A program made the position numbers and the translations under genes. Below the pieces are notes generated by a model, which saw only the letters and a program-made list of their open reading frames with translations, was not told the origin of the DNA and did not search any database. From positions 1-39,398 of the forward strand of contig DATJHM010000224.1 of NCBI GenBank assembly GCA_035493895.1: a stretch of 39,398 nt of DNA, read 5' to 3'. This DNA is from DATJHM01 sp035493895. GTDB taxonomy: Bacteria > Chloroflexota > Ktedonobacteria > Ktedonobacterales > Ktedonobacteraceae. Below, piece by piece: positions 15,973 through 24,681 of this stretch (position 1 is its first letter; the number at the start of each line of letters is the position of its first letter).

Positions 15973-17223
15973 TTACACCTTTCGTAGTGCCAGCGCGACA
16001 TTGCTTCCTCCTACACCACGTCCCCCGACCAGCACCGCTCGTGCGTAATCGTGCTCGAAAGATTGGGCCTGCTGGTGAACAAGTCGCAAGGGGTAGCGAG
16101 GATCTGGTTGTTCACAATGGATCGTTGGAGGAATGCTGCCATGCTTCAGAGCCAGCAGGGCCGTGAGCGCATCGATTGCGCCCGCAGCGGCATTGCTATG
16201 GCCGAGCATCGTGCGCGGCACGCTGGCGGGAATAGTTGCGAGATGTTCACCAAAGACCTCGCGCAGAGCCGCCACCTCACCTTCATCAGCCGTTGTTAAT
16301 GCATGGCCGTCGAGATGCAGGTAGGCCAGCTCCTCCATTTGCAGACAGCCCTCGGTCATAGCCTGCTGTATTGCACGCGCATAGTGTTTGCCTGAAGCCG
16401 GAGGGGGAAGCATCCCATGGGCATCATTGCTTTGTCCATAGCCGACAATCTCGCCATAGATAGTCGCCCCTCGTGCGCAGGCATGCTCATATTCCTCCAG
16501 CACACAAATGCCTGCGCCCTCGGCCACAACCAGTCCGGCAGCGCGCTGATCAAAGGGTCGATAGCCGCAGGGATCATTGCCGGTATAGCACAGGCCCTGT
16601 TGACGTAAGACGAGCAAAACCAGAGGATGCAAAAACGCCTCGCTGCCACCCGCGAGGAGTAGATCGGCAGCGCCCCGGCGAATCGCGCGATACCCTATCC
16701 CCAGCGCATCCAGGCCGCCCGCAGCATCATTCACAGGCGTCTTGCAATAGCCCTGAAGTCCATGGCGAATGGCGGCCTGTCCGACGTTCGCCGTATTTAA
16801 CCAGGCGATCGCCGTGTATGCGCTGACATAGCGGGGGCCGCGTGTATACAGCGTTTGCAACTGCTTGATGACAAAGTTGATACCACCGAGGCTATTGGCA
16901 ATCACAGCGCCCATACGCTCAGGAGGAATTTGCTCGGGAGAGAGATTGGCATCATAGAGGGCCTCCTGGATAGCGGCGAGGGCGAAATGGGTCATGCGAT
17001 CCGTGCGATGAATAAGCTTTTTCTCCAGATAGTCTTCGGCCAGAAAGTTCCGAATACTGCCTGCGACCTGGATTGGCAAGGGTAGGGAGTTTTGTTGTGA
17101 AAAAGTAGTAATCCCCGAGCGACCGCTGATTGTAGCCTGCCAGAAGCTCTGAGTACCAATACCATTGGGGGCGATCACTCCCAGCCCGGTCACCACCACG
17201 CGACGAGGTCGATATGCTTGCAT
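15973..17223 (-). CDS. Ketosynthase chain-length-factor-like protein (KS-beta), cluster A
   Basis: A 416-residue thiolase-fold protein partnering the KS-alpha encoded just upstream. The pairing, the overall ketosynthase architecture and the ending GGRGVGGSNVALAL are typical of type II PKS chain-length factors. At the nucleophile position it has NDAAGGLDA: the Cys of KS-alpha is absent and Ala167 occupies the position usually held by Gln in CLFs. The loop His is retained in LDGHALTT and the second His in MLGHSNAAAG, though the usual Lys is Arg (PRTMLGH). It should set chain length rather than condense. The start codon lies two nt after the KS-alpha stop. The function as CLF is inferred from family features; the loss of Gln is unusual. 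Confidence 0.9.
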   Translation of the reverse strand: MQAYRPRRVVVTGLGVIAPNGIGTQSFWQATISGRSGITTFSQQNSLPLPIQVAGSIRNFLAEDYLEKKLIHRTDRMTHFALAAIQEALYDANLSPEQIPPERMGAVIANSLGGINFVIKQLQTLYTRGPRYVSAYTAIAWLNTANVGQAAIRHGLQGYCKTPVNDAAGGLDALGIGYRAIRRGAADLLLAGGSEAFLHPLVLLVLRQQGLCYTGNDPCGYRPFDQRAAGLVVAEGAGICVLEEYEHACARGATIYGEIVGYGQSNDAHGMLPPPASGKHYARAIQQAMTEGCLQMEELAYLHLDGHALTTADEGEVAALREVFGEHLATIPASVPRTMLGHSNAAAGAIDALTALLALKHGSIPPTIHCEQPDPRYPLRLVHQQAQSFEHDYARAVLVGGRGVGGSNVALALRKV

Positions 17224-17225
17224 GA

Positions 17226-18527
17226 TTACTTCTTCCAGTCTGCTCGTGCCAGTATGAGCGCACTATTGACACCACCGAAACCGCTGGAATGCGTCAGCGC
17301 CAGCTCAACCCGGGCTTCGCGGGCTGTATTGGGTACGTAATCGAGATCACAAAGAGGATCGGCATAGTCCAGGTTTATCGTCGGAGGAATAATCTGTCGT
17401 TCAAGGACCAGCGCCGTCACGAGCGTCTCGATGGCACTGGCGGCCCCTTGAGAGTGTCCTATCGTCGATTTTGTTGCGCTAATAGGAATATGATACGCAT
17501 AGGGACCGAAAACCGCTTTATAGGCCGCCGTCTCGGCGATCTCGTTTGGTTGGGTAGAACTTCCATGAGCGTTAATGTAATGGATTTGTTCGTACGGGAT
17601 ATCGCTTTCGTGCAGGACCTGTTGCAAAAGTTGTTGGAGTGGAGCGCCATCAGCAGGCAGCGAAGTCATATGATGGGCGCTGCTATTGGAGCTAAACGTG
17701 AGAATTTCTGCATAGATATGCGCGCCGCGTGCCAGAGCCAGTTCGCGTTCCTCAAGTAGTAGCACCGCCGCCCCCTCAGCCATCACAAAACCATCCCGGC
17801 GTTGATCGTAAGGTCGAGATGCTTGTGTGGGATGATCATTATAATTGGTACTGATCGCCCCCATCACACAAAAAACGCCCAGGCTCATGGGTGTAATCGC
17901 AGAGTCGCACCCGCCAGCGAGCATGCGATCGGCGCGTCCTTCCTGGATCATCCAGAAAGCCTCGCCGATCGCATCGGCCCCGGCAGAGCAGCCAGTGGCA
18001 AGAACCATGCAGGGGCCATGCAGATAATAATGGCTTGCGATATTGCTGGCCGAAGCGTGCATCATCAGCTGGTCAGTGCTTATATCGAGATCGAATTGTG
18101 CTGAGAAATACGCGTCATGCTGGCCGCGTGCTGTAGCCTGTAGCCAGAGCTTCTCTCCCTCTTCCGCATAGGCCATCGCCGATCCCATATAGACGCCCGT
18201 GCGTTCGCGTTCGGCCTGTGAGAGTGGTACTGTAAAGTGTGCATCTGCTAATGCAAGCTCGCTCGCGGCCAGCGCCAGTTGCGTGCCGCGATTGCAATTG
18301 ACAACTTCGGCTGTTGAGAGACCATAGTGTTGTGGTATGAAATGTTCGACCTCGCCAGCGATCTGCGATGGTAAAAGGCTGGCATCAAAGCGTGTGATCT
18401 TGCTAATCCCGGACGTGCCGTTGATGATAGCCTGCCAGAAAGCTTCTTTGCCAATGCCATTGGGGGCGACCACACCCAGACCACTGATTACCACCCGGCG
18501 TAGAGAGTGCGTCATCGTTTCGCTCAT
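17226..18527 (-). CDS. Type II ketosynthase (KS-alpha), cluster A
   Basis: A 433-residue beta-ketoacyl synthase that would extend an ACP-bound polyketide with malonyl units. The catalytic triad is complete: Cys180 in LATGCSAGADA, His321 in INAHGSSTQPNE and His358 with Lys353 in ATKSTIGHSQGA. The C-terminal SSGFGGVNSALIL is standard. The following gene is a CLF-like partner with tight spacing, which favours type II PKS over fatty-acid FabF. No ACP gene is in this cluster. An AAGGA sits nine nt before the ATG at 18527; an in-frame ATG at 18515 is possible. It lies 21 nt after the hydrolase-like gene, so all four minus-strand genes here are probably one operon. Confidence 0.93.
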   Translation of the reverse strand: MSETMTHSLRRVVISGLGVVAPNGIGKEAFWQAIINGTSGISKITRFDASLLPSQIAGEVEHFIPQHYGLSTAEVVNCNRGTQLALAASELALADAHFTVPLSQAERERTGVYMGSAMAYAEEGEKLWLQATARGQHDAYFSAQFDLDISTDQLMMHASASNIASHYYLHGPCMVLATGCSAGADAIGEAFWMIQEGRADRMLAGGCDSAITPMSLGVFCVMGAISTNYNDHPTQASRPYDQRRDGFVMAEGAAVLLLEERELALARGAHIYAEILTFSSNSSAHHMTSLPADGAPLQQLLQQVLHESDIPYEQIHYINAHGSSTQPNEIAETAAYKAVFGPYAYHIPISATKSTIGHSQGAASAIETLVTALVLERQIIPPTINLDYADPLCDLDYVPNTAREARVELALTHSSGFGGVNSALILARADWKK

Positions 18528-18548
18528 CCCTGTCGTTCCTTCTCCAAA

Positions 18549-19535
18549 TTATTGGACTGGATCGCTCGAAAGTGTTCCCTCAGAGAGAAAACGAGCGAGT
18601 AATGGTGTTATCTGTGCTGCCTGTGAGTACATGAAGAAACGCTCTTTACCCTTAACTACTTGATAACTGACGCAATGGGGGAGATGCACGGCCAGCCAGT
18701 GCGTTTTGTATTCGGGGGAGAGTACATCGTCTGCTCGATTAATGAGCAGTATAGGCATCGTGAGGCTTTGAAGCTGTTGGCGTATATCAAAATTGTGAAT
18801 GACGGGTAAGACAGAGAACTTATAGACCTGGGGCCAGGCATCAATCTTGCAGAACTGTTCTTCGATCAGGTGAAAAGGGAGGGCCGGTGTTGTGACGTTC
18901 TGCTTCTTATGGGCTACAATATACTTGATAACAGTGCGGCGTAAGAAACTGGCAGGAAGAAAGCGCTCGATGGGCAGGCGGAGATAAAGCTCATGTAAGA
19001 ACCAGATGAGAGGATGTGGCGAGATGCGATAATCAGCGCCCTGAGCAATAATGATCAGAGAGCGGCAGCGTTCGGGATGCTGGATGGCAAAGTGTAGCAG
19101 AACCATGGCGGCGTCTCCGTGCGCGATAAGATCGCATTGAGAGAGATTGAGCGTATCCAGCACGCATAAAAGTTCAGCGGTCCGCTCGGAGATATCGGTA
19201 GTGCGGGTGCGTGATTCGTGGCGTCGATATAAAATTACACGTTGTTGCTGGCTGAGTGCGCGAATCTGTCGTGCATAGACAAACTCCAGATGTTCCAGAA
19301 TGGGCACAAAGACCAGAGGTGGTCCCTGACCGAGATCAATAAGAGGGAGATCGAACGCGCCAATAGGTGTCCGTTGCCAGAGTTTTTCCAGGTAGGCAAC
19401 GTCGGCGTGAAATGCAGCATCAGCAATCCAGGGTGACAGAGTTTCTTGCAATGCAACGCTCCTGTGCCCTCTTGCCTCAAAGAGGAAGAGTAGTGAGAGT
19501 GCAGCCAAAAACGTCGTAGAACGTAAAAGCTGCAT
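18549..19535 (-). CDS. Alpha/beta-hydrolase-fold protein lacking catalytic Ser and His, cluster A
   Basis: A 328-residue protein with the alpha/beta-hydrolase pattern. An N-terminal hydrophobic stretch (residues 4-20, RSTTFLAALSLLFLFEA) may be a signal or membrane anchor. The nucleophile elbow, normally GxSxG, reads IAHGDAA, so Ser is replaced by Gly140. The acid position is kept (NRADDVLSPE), but the segment that should hold the catalytic His reads GKERFFMYS, with Arg in its place. The protein therefore looks non-catalytic or strongly changed. It starts the cluster A operon, transcribed divergently from a SnoaL-like gene. The ATG at 19535 is chosen; a GTG at 19646 would overlap the divergent gene. 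Could be a binding, scaffold or chaperone component; unproven. Confidence 0.75.
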   Translation of the reverse strand: MQLLRSTTFLAALSLLFLFEARGHRSVALQETLSPWIADAAFHADVAYLEKLWQRTPIGAFDLPLIDLGQGPPLVFVPILEHLEFVYARQIRALSQQQRVILYRRHESRTRTTDISERTAELLCVLDTLNLSQCDLIAHGDAAMVLLHFAIQHPERCRSLIIIAQGADYRISPHPLIWFLHELYLRLPIERFLPASFLRRTVIKYIVAHKKQNVTTPALPFHLIEEQFCKIDAWPQVYKFSVLPVIHNFDIRQQLQSLTMPILLINRADDVLSPEYKTHWLAVHLPHCVSYQVVKGKERFFMYSQAAQITPLLARFLSEGTLSSDPVQ

Positions 19536-19576
19536 AAATGTTGTTCTATGCTGGTAGTAGCTAACCTGTCTATTAT

Positions 19577-19582
19577 TATAAT
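19577..19582 (+). promoter_or_regulatory. Perfect TATAAT in the divergent cluster A promoter region
   Basis: TATAAT (19577-19582) stands about 30 bp before the SnoaL-like start, inside an almost palindromic A/T-rich stretch (TATTATTATAATATA) that could serve both directions. No matching -35 hexamer is evident for either direction, so an activator may be needed. Confidence 0.4.
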
Positions 19583-19610
19583 ATACGCGAACAGAGGAAG
19601 AGATTTTTTG

Positions 19611-20138
19611 ATGGAAAATACGGAGAACAAGGAAGAAATTCCGCACGAACAGGTTTCAGGCGATCTACCTCTCGCGCAAGTGATAGCCAATCGTTGGATC
19701 GAAGCCTTTAACACGCGCAACCTGGCGGCGATTACCGCACTCTATGCGCCTGATGCGGAACTGTATGATTCGGGGATGCATCAGCCGCGCCGTGGATTGG
19801 TGCAGATTGAGAGCTGGTTTCGTCTGCGTTTTGCGGGTATGCCAGCAAATGTGTACGCTCCTGAAACCTATCATCTTGCCGACAGTGAGCATATCTCAGT
19901 GGAATGGACGCTGTACGGACGTAGTCCGGCGCTCCTGGGGCAGAGCTGGCTGGCGCATCCTTTTCAAGTGCGGGGGACGAGTACTTTTGTGCTGCGTGAT
20001 GCCCTGATTTGCAAGCAGCAGGGGAGCTACGAGCATCTGTTCGTCTTGCGCCAGGTGTTACCCTGGTTGCGTTTTGCGCCCGCAGCGCTTTTGCATATGG
20101 TATATGCATTGTATTTGCTCAGACATCGTCAATGGTAG
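19611..20138 (+). CDS. SnoaL-like / NTF2-fold protein
   Basis: A 175-residue protein with an NTF2-like alpha+beta barrel domain: residues about 22-130 include ANRWIEAFNTRNLAAITALYAPDAELYDSG and WFRLRFAGMP, the common pattern of SnoaL-like polyketide cyclases and ring-opening or isomerising enzymes. It lies divergently beside cluster A, consistent with a cyclase or auxiliary role in the aromatic polyketide pathway. The family is broad and includes many proteins of unknown activity. The C-terminal ~45 residues include a hydrophobic stretch (LLHMVYALYLLR) that might associate with the membrane. The start at 19611 is supported by AGGAAGAG upstream. The function is inferred from fold and neighbourhood. 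Confidence 0.82.
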   Translation: MENTENKEEIPHEQVSGDLPLAQVIANRWIEAFNTRNLAAITALYAPDAELYDSGMHQPRRGLVQIESWFRLRFAGMPANVYAPETYHLADSEHISVEWTLYGRSPALLGQSWLAHPFQVRGTSTFVLRDALICKQQGSYEHLFVLRQVLPWLRFAPAALLHMVYALYLLRHRQW

Positions 20139-20171
20139 CGGCGGGGAGGATCTGCGCCAACCCGCCGCTAC
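20135..20171. terminator. Strong hairpin between convergent genes
   Basis: GTAGCGGCGGG (20135-20145) pairs perfectly with CCCGCCGCTAC (20161-20171). It begins within the stop codon of the SnoaL-like gene and separates it from the convergent Vgb-like gene. No T-tract follows in either direction. The loop contains CTGCGCC and the arm begins GTAG, as in the dispersed repeat family, so it may be a diverged member of that family rather than a simple terminator. Confidence 0.45.
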
Positions 20172-20199
20172 AATGAGATGATAGATGGTTTTCTTCTAT

Positions 20200-21360
20200 T
20201 TATTTGGGGATTTTGGCTCCGGGCCACATTTCCAGCATTTTCCCATATTCCAGCGTAAACCATACCGTATTATTTGCGTCGATGACCAGACCATCGTGTG
20301 GGTGCGCATTGCTATCTTTCATCGTTTTTTTCACGACAGCCCCTGTAGACGGATTAACGTACCCTACCACCCCTGCGAGGGAGTCGCTGAACCAGACATT
20401 GCCATTTTTATCCACCGCGACACCGGAAACGTGTACGCCGTGGCAGGATGTATTCAGACAGGGAGGCGTCACCTTATAATTCGTGGTTGCGCCGGTCGCT
20501 GGATTGAACTTGCCAACATCGCCTGCAAAGGCTTCGCTAAACCAGAGATTGCCATTTTTATCCGAAGTAATCAAGTGAGGCTGTGCAGCGTCGACATGGT
20601 GCTCCTTAATCGAGATTTTCCCTGAGGCAGTGGGGGTAAAGCTGCCAATCTGGCTAATGTGATCAGCGTTCTCGACAAACCAGGCCGTCCCCTTTGGATC
20701 GATAGTGATGCCATAAGGATTACTATTCGCCGTAGGCACAGGTGTCTCGACCACAGCATGCGTTTTTGTATTCAGGAAACCGATCGCATTGCCCTTGAAT
20801 TCAGTAAACCAGAGATTGCCATTTTTATCGAAGACCAGATCATAAGGGGCACTACCCTTCTTGACAGAATATTTGTAAAAATTGGTGGTCAGAGGATCGA
20901 ATGCCCCGATCGCATCGCTATTGGGTTGCGTAAACCAGACATAGCCATTGGGAGCGACAGCCATAAAGAGCGGGCTAGAAAATCCTGGCGGCTCCAGATA
21001 CTCTTCCAGTCGTGAGCCATCCGCCAGAGAAAATTTGCCTAAGACCGTGGTCATCGTCTGAACGCAGGTTGGAGCCATATCGCATCCTGGTTCCGCCACC
21101 CATACAAAGCCGTTGTGTTGATCAAGTGCAATGCCCCAGGGATCAAATTCCGTTGGTGTTTCAACGGCCGTCTGGGACTGTGTACGATGTGTGGATAACG
21201 CCACCTCCGGACCACGTTGGGGAGGGACATAAGGCGTCGGAGTGGGGACTTGTTTCACCAAACCAAATGAATGTCCGGGACTCAAGAACACGCCGACAGC
21301 GCAAACAAGTAGCAATACCAAGCCAATGATCACAATATGTATTTTCTTCAATATCTTCAT
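20200..21360 (-). CDS. Secreted or membrane-anchored Vgb-like beta-propeller protein
   Basis: A 386-residue protein with an N-terminal signal or anchor (residues about 8-27, HIVIIGLVLLLVCAVGVFLS), a Pro/Thr-rich linker (PTPTPYVPPQ), and a six- or seven-bladed propeller built from repeats of the type NG-WFT/S-D/E, as in streptogramin B lyase (Vgb) and NHL-like families. WF motifs occur about every 45 residues (GYVWFTQP, GNLWFTEF, GTAWFVEN, GNLWFSEA, GNVWFSDS, NTVWFTLE). True lyase activity is not assumed, since the fold is widely used for unrelated binding roles. The first gene upstream on this strand is 173 bp away, so co-transcription is uncertain. Confidence 0.8.
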   Translation of the reverse strand: MKILKKIHIVIIGLVLLLVCAVGVFLSPGHSFGLVKQVPTPTPYVPPQRGPEVALSTHRTQSQTAVETPTEFDPWGIALDQHNGFVWVAEPGCDMAPTCVQTMTTVLGKFSLADGSRLEEYLEPPGFSSPLFMAVAPNGYVWFTQPNSDAIGAFDPLTTNFYKYSVKKGSAPYDLVFDKNGNLWFTEFKGNAIGFLNTKTHAVVETPVPTANSNPYGITIDPKGTAWFVENADHISQIGSFTPTASGKISIKEHHVDAAQPHLITSDKNGNLWFSEAFAGDVGKFNPATGATTNYKVTPPCLNTSCHGVHVSGVAVDKNGNVWFSDSLAGVVGYVNPSTGAVVKKTMKDSNAHPHDGLVIDANNTVWFTLEYGKMLEMWPGAKIPK

Positions 21361-21533
21361 CCCTGAAGCCGTTTTCTTAGTGGTCCCGGCTCTTTTCCAG
21401 GTCTCCTGGATAGTTATTGTTTTTTCTCGTTATATTTTTGTGCGTCTAGAATAGAGATTAAAATAAGATTAAAGCAAAGTCAATGAGATGGTATAAATTT
21501 CCTGTATCAACCTTGAAACGCCTGCCGGGCATA

Positions 21534-22811
21534 TTAATCGTCAGTATGTTTAACGATAGTGATTTGCTGGCCATGAGTAGGAACGGCGAAGGGGTAGAGA
21601 TAGTTGCCCTGCAAGCTGCCAATGAGGGGATCGAGGGCGTTGCCATGCTGTCCCGACCAGATTGGTTGTTTTTTTGTTTTTGCCGTATTGATTGCTTTTA
21701 CAAGCAGGGCAATTTCGCCTTTTAGATTTTGTAGCTCATCGTCGCCTTGTGCTGCATGTTGTTGGGAGAGGAGAAAGTAGTCCTGTGCGAGCTGTCGTGC
21801 TTCTGCCAGATCTTTTTCCAGGCGTGTCGTTTCATGAAGTGCATTTCGCAATTGCTCGTTTTCGCTCTGGAGACGTTCGCGGTCTTGTTCTATCCGTTCC
21901 AGATGTTGCAGACGGCCGAGCAGAGTATTAAGTGAGGAGGCAACCTGCCAGAGGAGTTGATCCTGTAGAAGTGGTGTGCGTGCGCTCAAATCGCCATTGG
22001 CGGCCTGAATCAGCGTATGTAAAAGCTGCTCGACGCCCTGTTCGAGTTGGAGTTTTTGGGTTGCGATGATATGTTCGAGGGAGACGATCGCTTCAGCTTG
22101 AGTGGCGCGTTTGATTGCGCGTGTTGCGCTGCTGACCCAGAGATACGTGACCACCGCGACGACCAGCTGTTGTAGCAACGGCCGTAGGGTTATGAGATAG
22201 AAGCCATCATTTGCAAGTGAGTATGCTAGCTCTGGAGAGCGTGGTTGGAGCAGCAGATTGGCGAGAATAAACAGACAGTTTCCCCCCATCGTCAGAAAAA
22301 CACAACCTGGAGGTAGAAGTGAGACCGTGAACAGTTCGGTCTCGATTAAAAGATCAAAGCTATTCAGTGAATTCGCCGTTAAGCCGCTCTGGGAGAACAA
22401 AAGGAGGAGACCGACATAGAGTCCGGCAGTAAAAATGGAAGCCAGGGTTGTACCTACCAGCATTGTTTTGCCCTGCCGATTTAAAAAGAGAGCCAGGAAT
22501 GTCAGGAGCAAGGAGCCTAGCATGATAGAGAAAAGGTTTTGCATTGGGCCAAAAACGGTTAAAGGGAAAACGGCGAGGGCAATAAGCAGCAAAAGCAAAA
22601 GGACAGTGCTCGTCAGCTGAGCGCGTCTGTACAATTCGCGTTCGCGATCAGATGCTTTCGGCGAGGGAGGAGGGGGTGATGTGAGCTTGTACCACCATTG
22701 TATTGGTCGTAGCCAGGGATTTGCCTGTCTTTTCTGTCTATTGCGAATATTTGCATCAATTAATTGAAAGGCCGTATCTTGTTTTCGTTTATCTGGTGGT
22801 GGTGTCCCCAT
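21534..22811 (-). CDS. Membrane protein with HAMP-like segment and coiled coil
   Basis: A protein of about 425 residues. After a soluble ~65-residue N-terminus, about six hydrophobic segments follow. One is STVLLLLLLIALAVFPLTVFG and another is LVVAVVTYLWVSSATRAI. A HAMP-like stretch comes next (ANGDLSARTPLLQDQLLWQVASSLNTLLGRL), then a long coiled coil (RERLQSENEQLRNALHETTRLEKDLAEA). The architecture resembles a sensor without an output domain: no kinase, cyclase or methyl-accepting domain is present. The ATG at 22811 is preferred as start; an ATG at 22898 is in frame but lacks a ribosome site. Function unknown. Confidence 0.75.
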   Translation of the reverse strand: MGTPPPDKRKQDTAFQLIDANIRNRQKRQANPWLRPIQWWYKLTSPPPPSPKASDRERELYRRAQLTSTVLLLLLLIALAVFPLTVFGPMQNLFSIMLGSLLLTFLALFLNRQGKTMLVGTTLASIFTAGLYVGLLLLFSQSGLTANSLNSFDLLIETELFTVSLLPPGCVFLTMGGNCLFILANLLLQPRSPELAYSLANDGFYLITLRPLLQQLVVAVVTYLWVSSATRAIKRATQAEAIVSLEHIIATQKLQLEQGVEQLLHTLIQAANGDLSARTPLLQDQLLWQVASSLNTLLGRLQHLERIEQDRERLQSENEQLRNALHETTRLEKDLAEARQLAQDYFLLSQQHAAQGDDELQNLKGEIALLVKAINTAKTKKQPIWSGQHGNALDPLIGSLQGNYLYPFAVPTHGQQITIVKHTDD

Positions 22812-22959
22812 TGGTGTGAGTTCAACCTCCCTTGTTGATAAAGATGATAGGTATAGGGAATATATGGTCTTGATAGAAAAAAGCGGTAACAGACCCATAA
22901 TATCAGTAAAATGAACAATCTGTCAAAAAAACAAGAAAAAGGGCATAGTGATCTGGTTT

Positions 22960-24366
22960 TTACCAGCATAGTGACTGATCGCTCTCAGGAACCGGCCAGT
23001 TTTCTGGATAGACAACATAGACCAGGCCGTGGGAGCCATTGAGCCAGGCCTGTGCCAGATCGTACCGATTATAGGTGATCTGAACAGCCTCATTGGTGGA
23101 GGCTACTGGATCATTCGTGATGACATCGCCGTTGGCCGTGAAGCCGCGTACGACCAGGAGATGACCGGCGGGGGTGCTGGGAATGGGCGAATTCGGCAAT
23201 TGATGTGTTCCATAGGAGATACTGATCGCCAGTGGCACGCCCGCCTGAATCCACTTCTCAACCTGATTGAAGCTATACATACGTGTGATGTAGGCGCGCA
23301 AATTAAACTCGGCCGCATAGGCCATATTAAACGGCCAGTTGCCCGTTCCCTCGTAGGTTGCGTCGTACACGTGAGCCGCCATCGTGGGAACACGTTCTAG
23401 CAGATCGGGCCGATGGAGCACTTCGGCCCAATAGGCCAGAAGCATGCTGAGTGAGGTCGGGCTGCACCATACATTGCCCTGACCATAAGGCGTGGGCGTG
23501 CTATAGGCAGCAAGCATCTGTGAGTGTTGTGGTACTTCCAGATCCATACCCCAGGCCTCTTCATCCGAGCTGAGAAAAGGTTCTGCGGGATGTTCGGCAT
23601 CTGCTGAGGCAATCGCATAGACGCGCCAGAGAACAGGACTCAGGCCAGCCGTGTTGCTGAAGAGCGTAACTCTGAGCTGATAGGCATTTGCAGGCTGTCC
23701 CAGCACCGTAAACGTATCGGTTGCGACCGTGCCGTTGGCGTCCCGTTGCTGGTCGACAGTATGGCGGGTAATCGTGCTCTCCTTCCCGGCCCAGATCCCC
23801 ATGCTATACCATTTGCTCCAGTGCTCACCCTGTCGTACGCGTAGTTGAAGTTCGAGCCAGGTGTTAGGTGGAGTGCTGGCGTTCCATGAAGGGATGAGCG
23901 TGGTGATTGGCTGATGTGGGACATGAATGGGAGAGGTGAGTGTCCCAAAATAAAAATCTCCGCCGTTATAGTAGTTGGAATGATGTTGCCCGTACGTTCC
24001 AGGCTCATAGGGGTCATGGCCCAGGCAGAGGCCCGCCTGATGATCATACTGGACCGTTCCGCCTGCGATAACGTCTGCGTTGCAGTCGGCCAGCGTCCCT
24101 GGAGCGAGCAGCAAACTGACATTGCTACCGGTACCATGCAAGGCTATGCCGTTGCGAGTCCAGCCCTGAAAATCCTCGTAGCGCTCCTGACGCCAGAACT
24201 CGTTATAATGCAATGGTTCGGCGGCTCCGTTCTTGCTCTCAAACAGAGTGGATACAGCGAGGGCCGAGGAAAACGTGACTATACCGGTGGCTGTGAGCAG
24301 GATGCGTGCCAGAGAGGGTCGTTTGAAATGGAAATTTCGTGGGTGAAAAACCTTGCGAAGAGCCAT
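22960..24366 (-). CDS. Exported C39-like cysteine peptidase
   Basis: A protein of about 468 residues with a hydrophobic export segment at about residues 20-38 (LARILLTATGIVTFSSALAVS). The middle part is beta-rich. The C-terminal ~170 residues carry a Peptidase_C39_2-like papain fold: catalytic Cys301 in GNVWCSPTSLSMLLAYW, His402 in AGHLLVVRGF and the Asn/Asp in TNDPVAS near residue 418. An AAGGAG lies 13 nt before the ATG at 24366; the codon position after it is long, so the start is not certain. The triad looks intact. Substrate unknown. It precedes the HAMP-like membrane protein on the same strand, and the two could be functionally linked. Confidence 0.82.
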   Translation of the reverse strand: MALRKVFHPRNFHFKRPSLARILLTATGIVTFSSALAVSTLFESKNGAAEPLHYNEFWRQERYEDFQGWTRNGIALHGTGSNVSLLLAPGTLADCNADVIAGGTVQYDHQAGLCLGHDPYEPGTYGQHHSNYYNGGDFYFGTLTSPIHVPHQPITTLIPSWNASTPPNTWLELQLRVRQGEHWSKWYSMGIWAGKESTITRHTVDQQRDANGTVATDTFTVLGQPANAYQLRVTLFSNTAGLSPVLWRVYAIASADAEHPAEPFLSSDEEAWGMDLEVPQHSQMLAAYSTPTPYGQGNVWCSPTSLSMLLAYWAEVLHRPDLLERVPTMAAHVYDATYEGTGNWPFNMAYAAEFNLRAYITRMYSFNQVEKWIQAGVPLAISISYGTHQLPNSPIPSTPAGHLLVVRGFTANGDVITNDPVASTNEAVQITYNRYDLAQAWLNGSHGLVYVVYPENWPVPESDQSLCW

Positions 24367-24681
24367 AAATAACGATAATCTCCTTGTACAGTCATGTTCT
24401 ATTTGCCAGTATACTCGTCTGAGAGATATTGCTGGTAGAGAAAATGCATTGCATCGATGCTGAATGCTGTGCCATTCATGTAGTATAAAGATCTGGAAGC
24501 CCATTGGTCAAGCCTTTTTTCTCAACTTAGCAGGGCACCTCTGGAGAAATCCTGAAAACCGATTCAGGCGTACTGACAGAGGCTATACTCACGACGTACA
24601 ATAGAGTTAATCGATGAGTATCGTTTGATACCATCGAGAGATAAAAATACACACGTTATTTTTATGCCGAGAGGATGTAGA
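24367..24681. other. Divergent intergenic region without genes
   Basis: 315 bp separate the exported peptidase (minus) from the zinc-ribbon gene (plus). CGATGAGTATC and GATACCATCG around 24613-24637 form an imperfect inverted repeat near the plus-strand start. No clear promoter hexamers or other structures were recognised. Confidence 0.5.

Noticed and set aside
15973..18527. Fatty-acid FabF pair
   Set aside because: Tandem KS genes in which the second lacks the nucleophile Cys and is tightly coupled to the first are typical of KS-alpha/CLF pairs, not of fatty-acid operons.
20200..21360. Functional streptogramin B lyase (resistance enzyme)
   Set aside because: Only the propeller repeats are evident; the catalytic His/Glu set could not be assigned with confidence, and the fold is widespread in unrelated secreted proteins.
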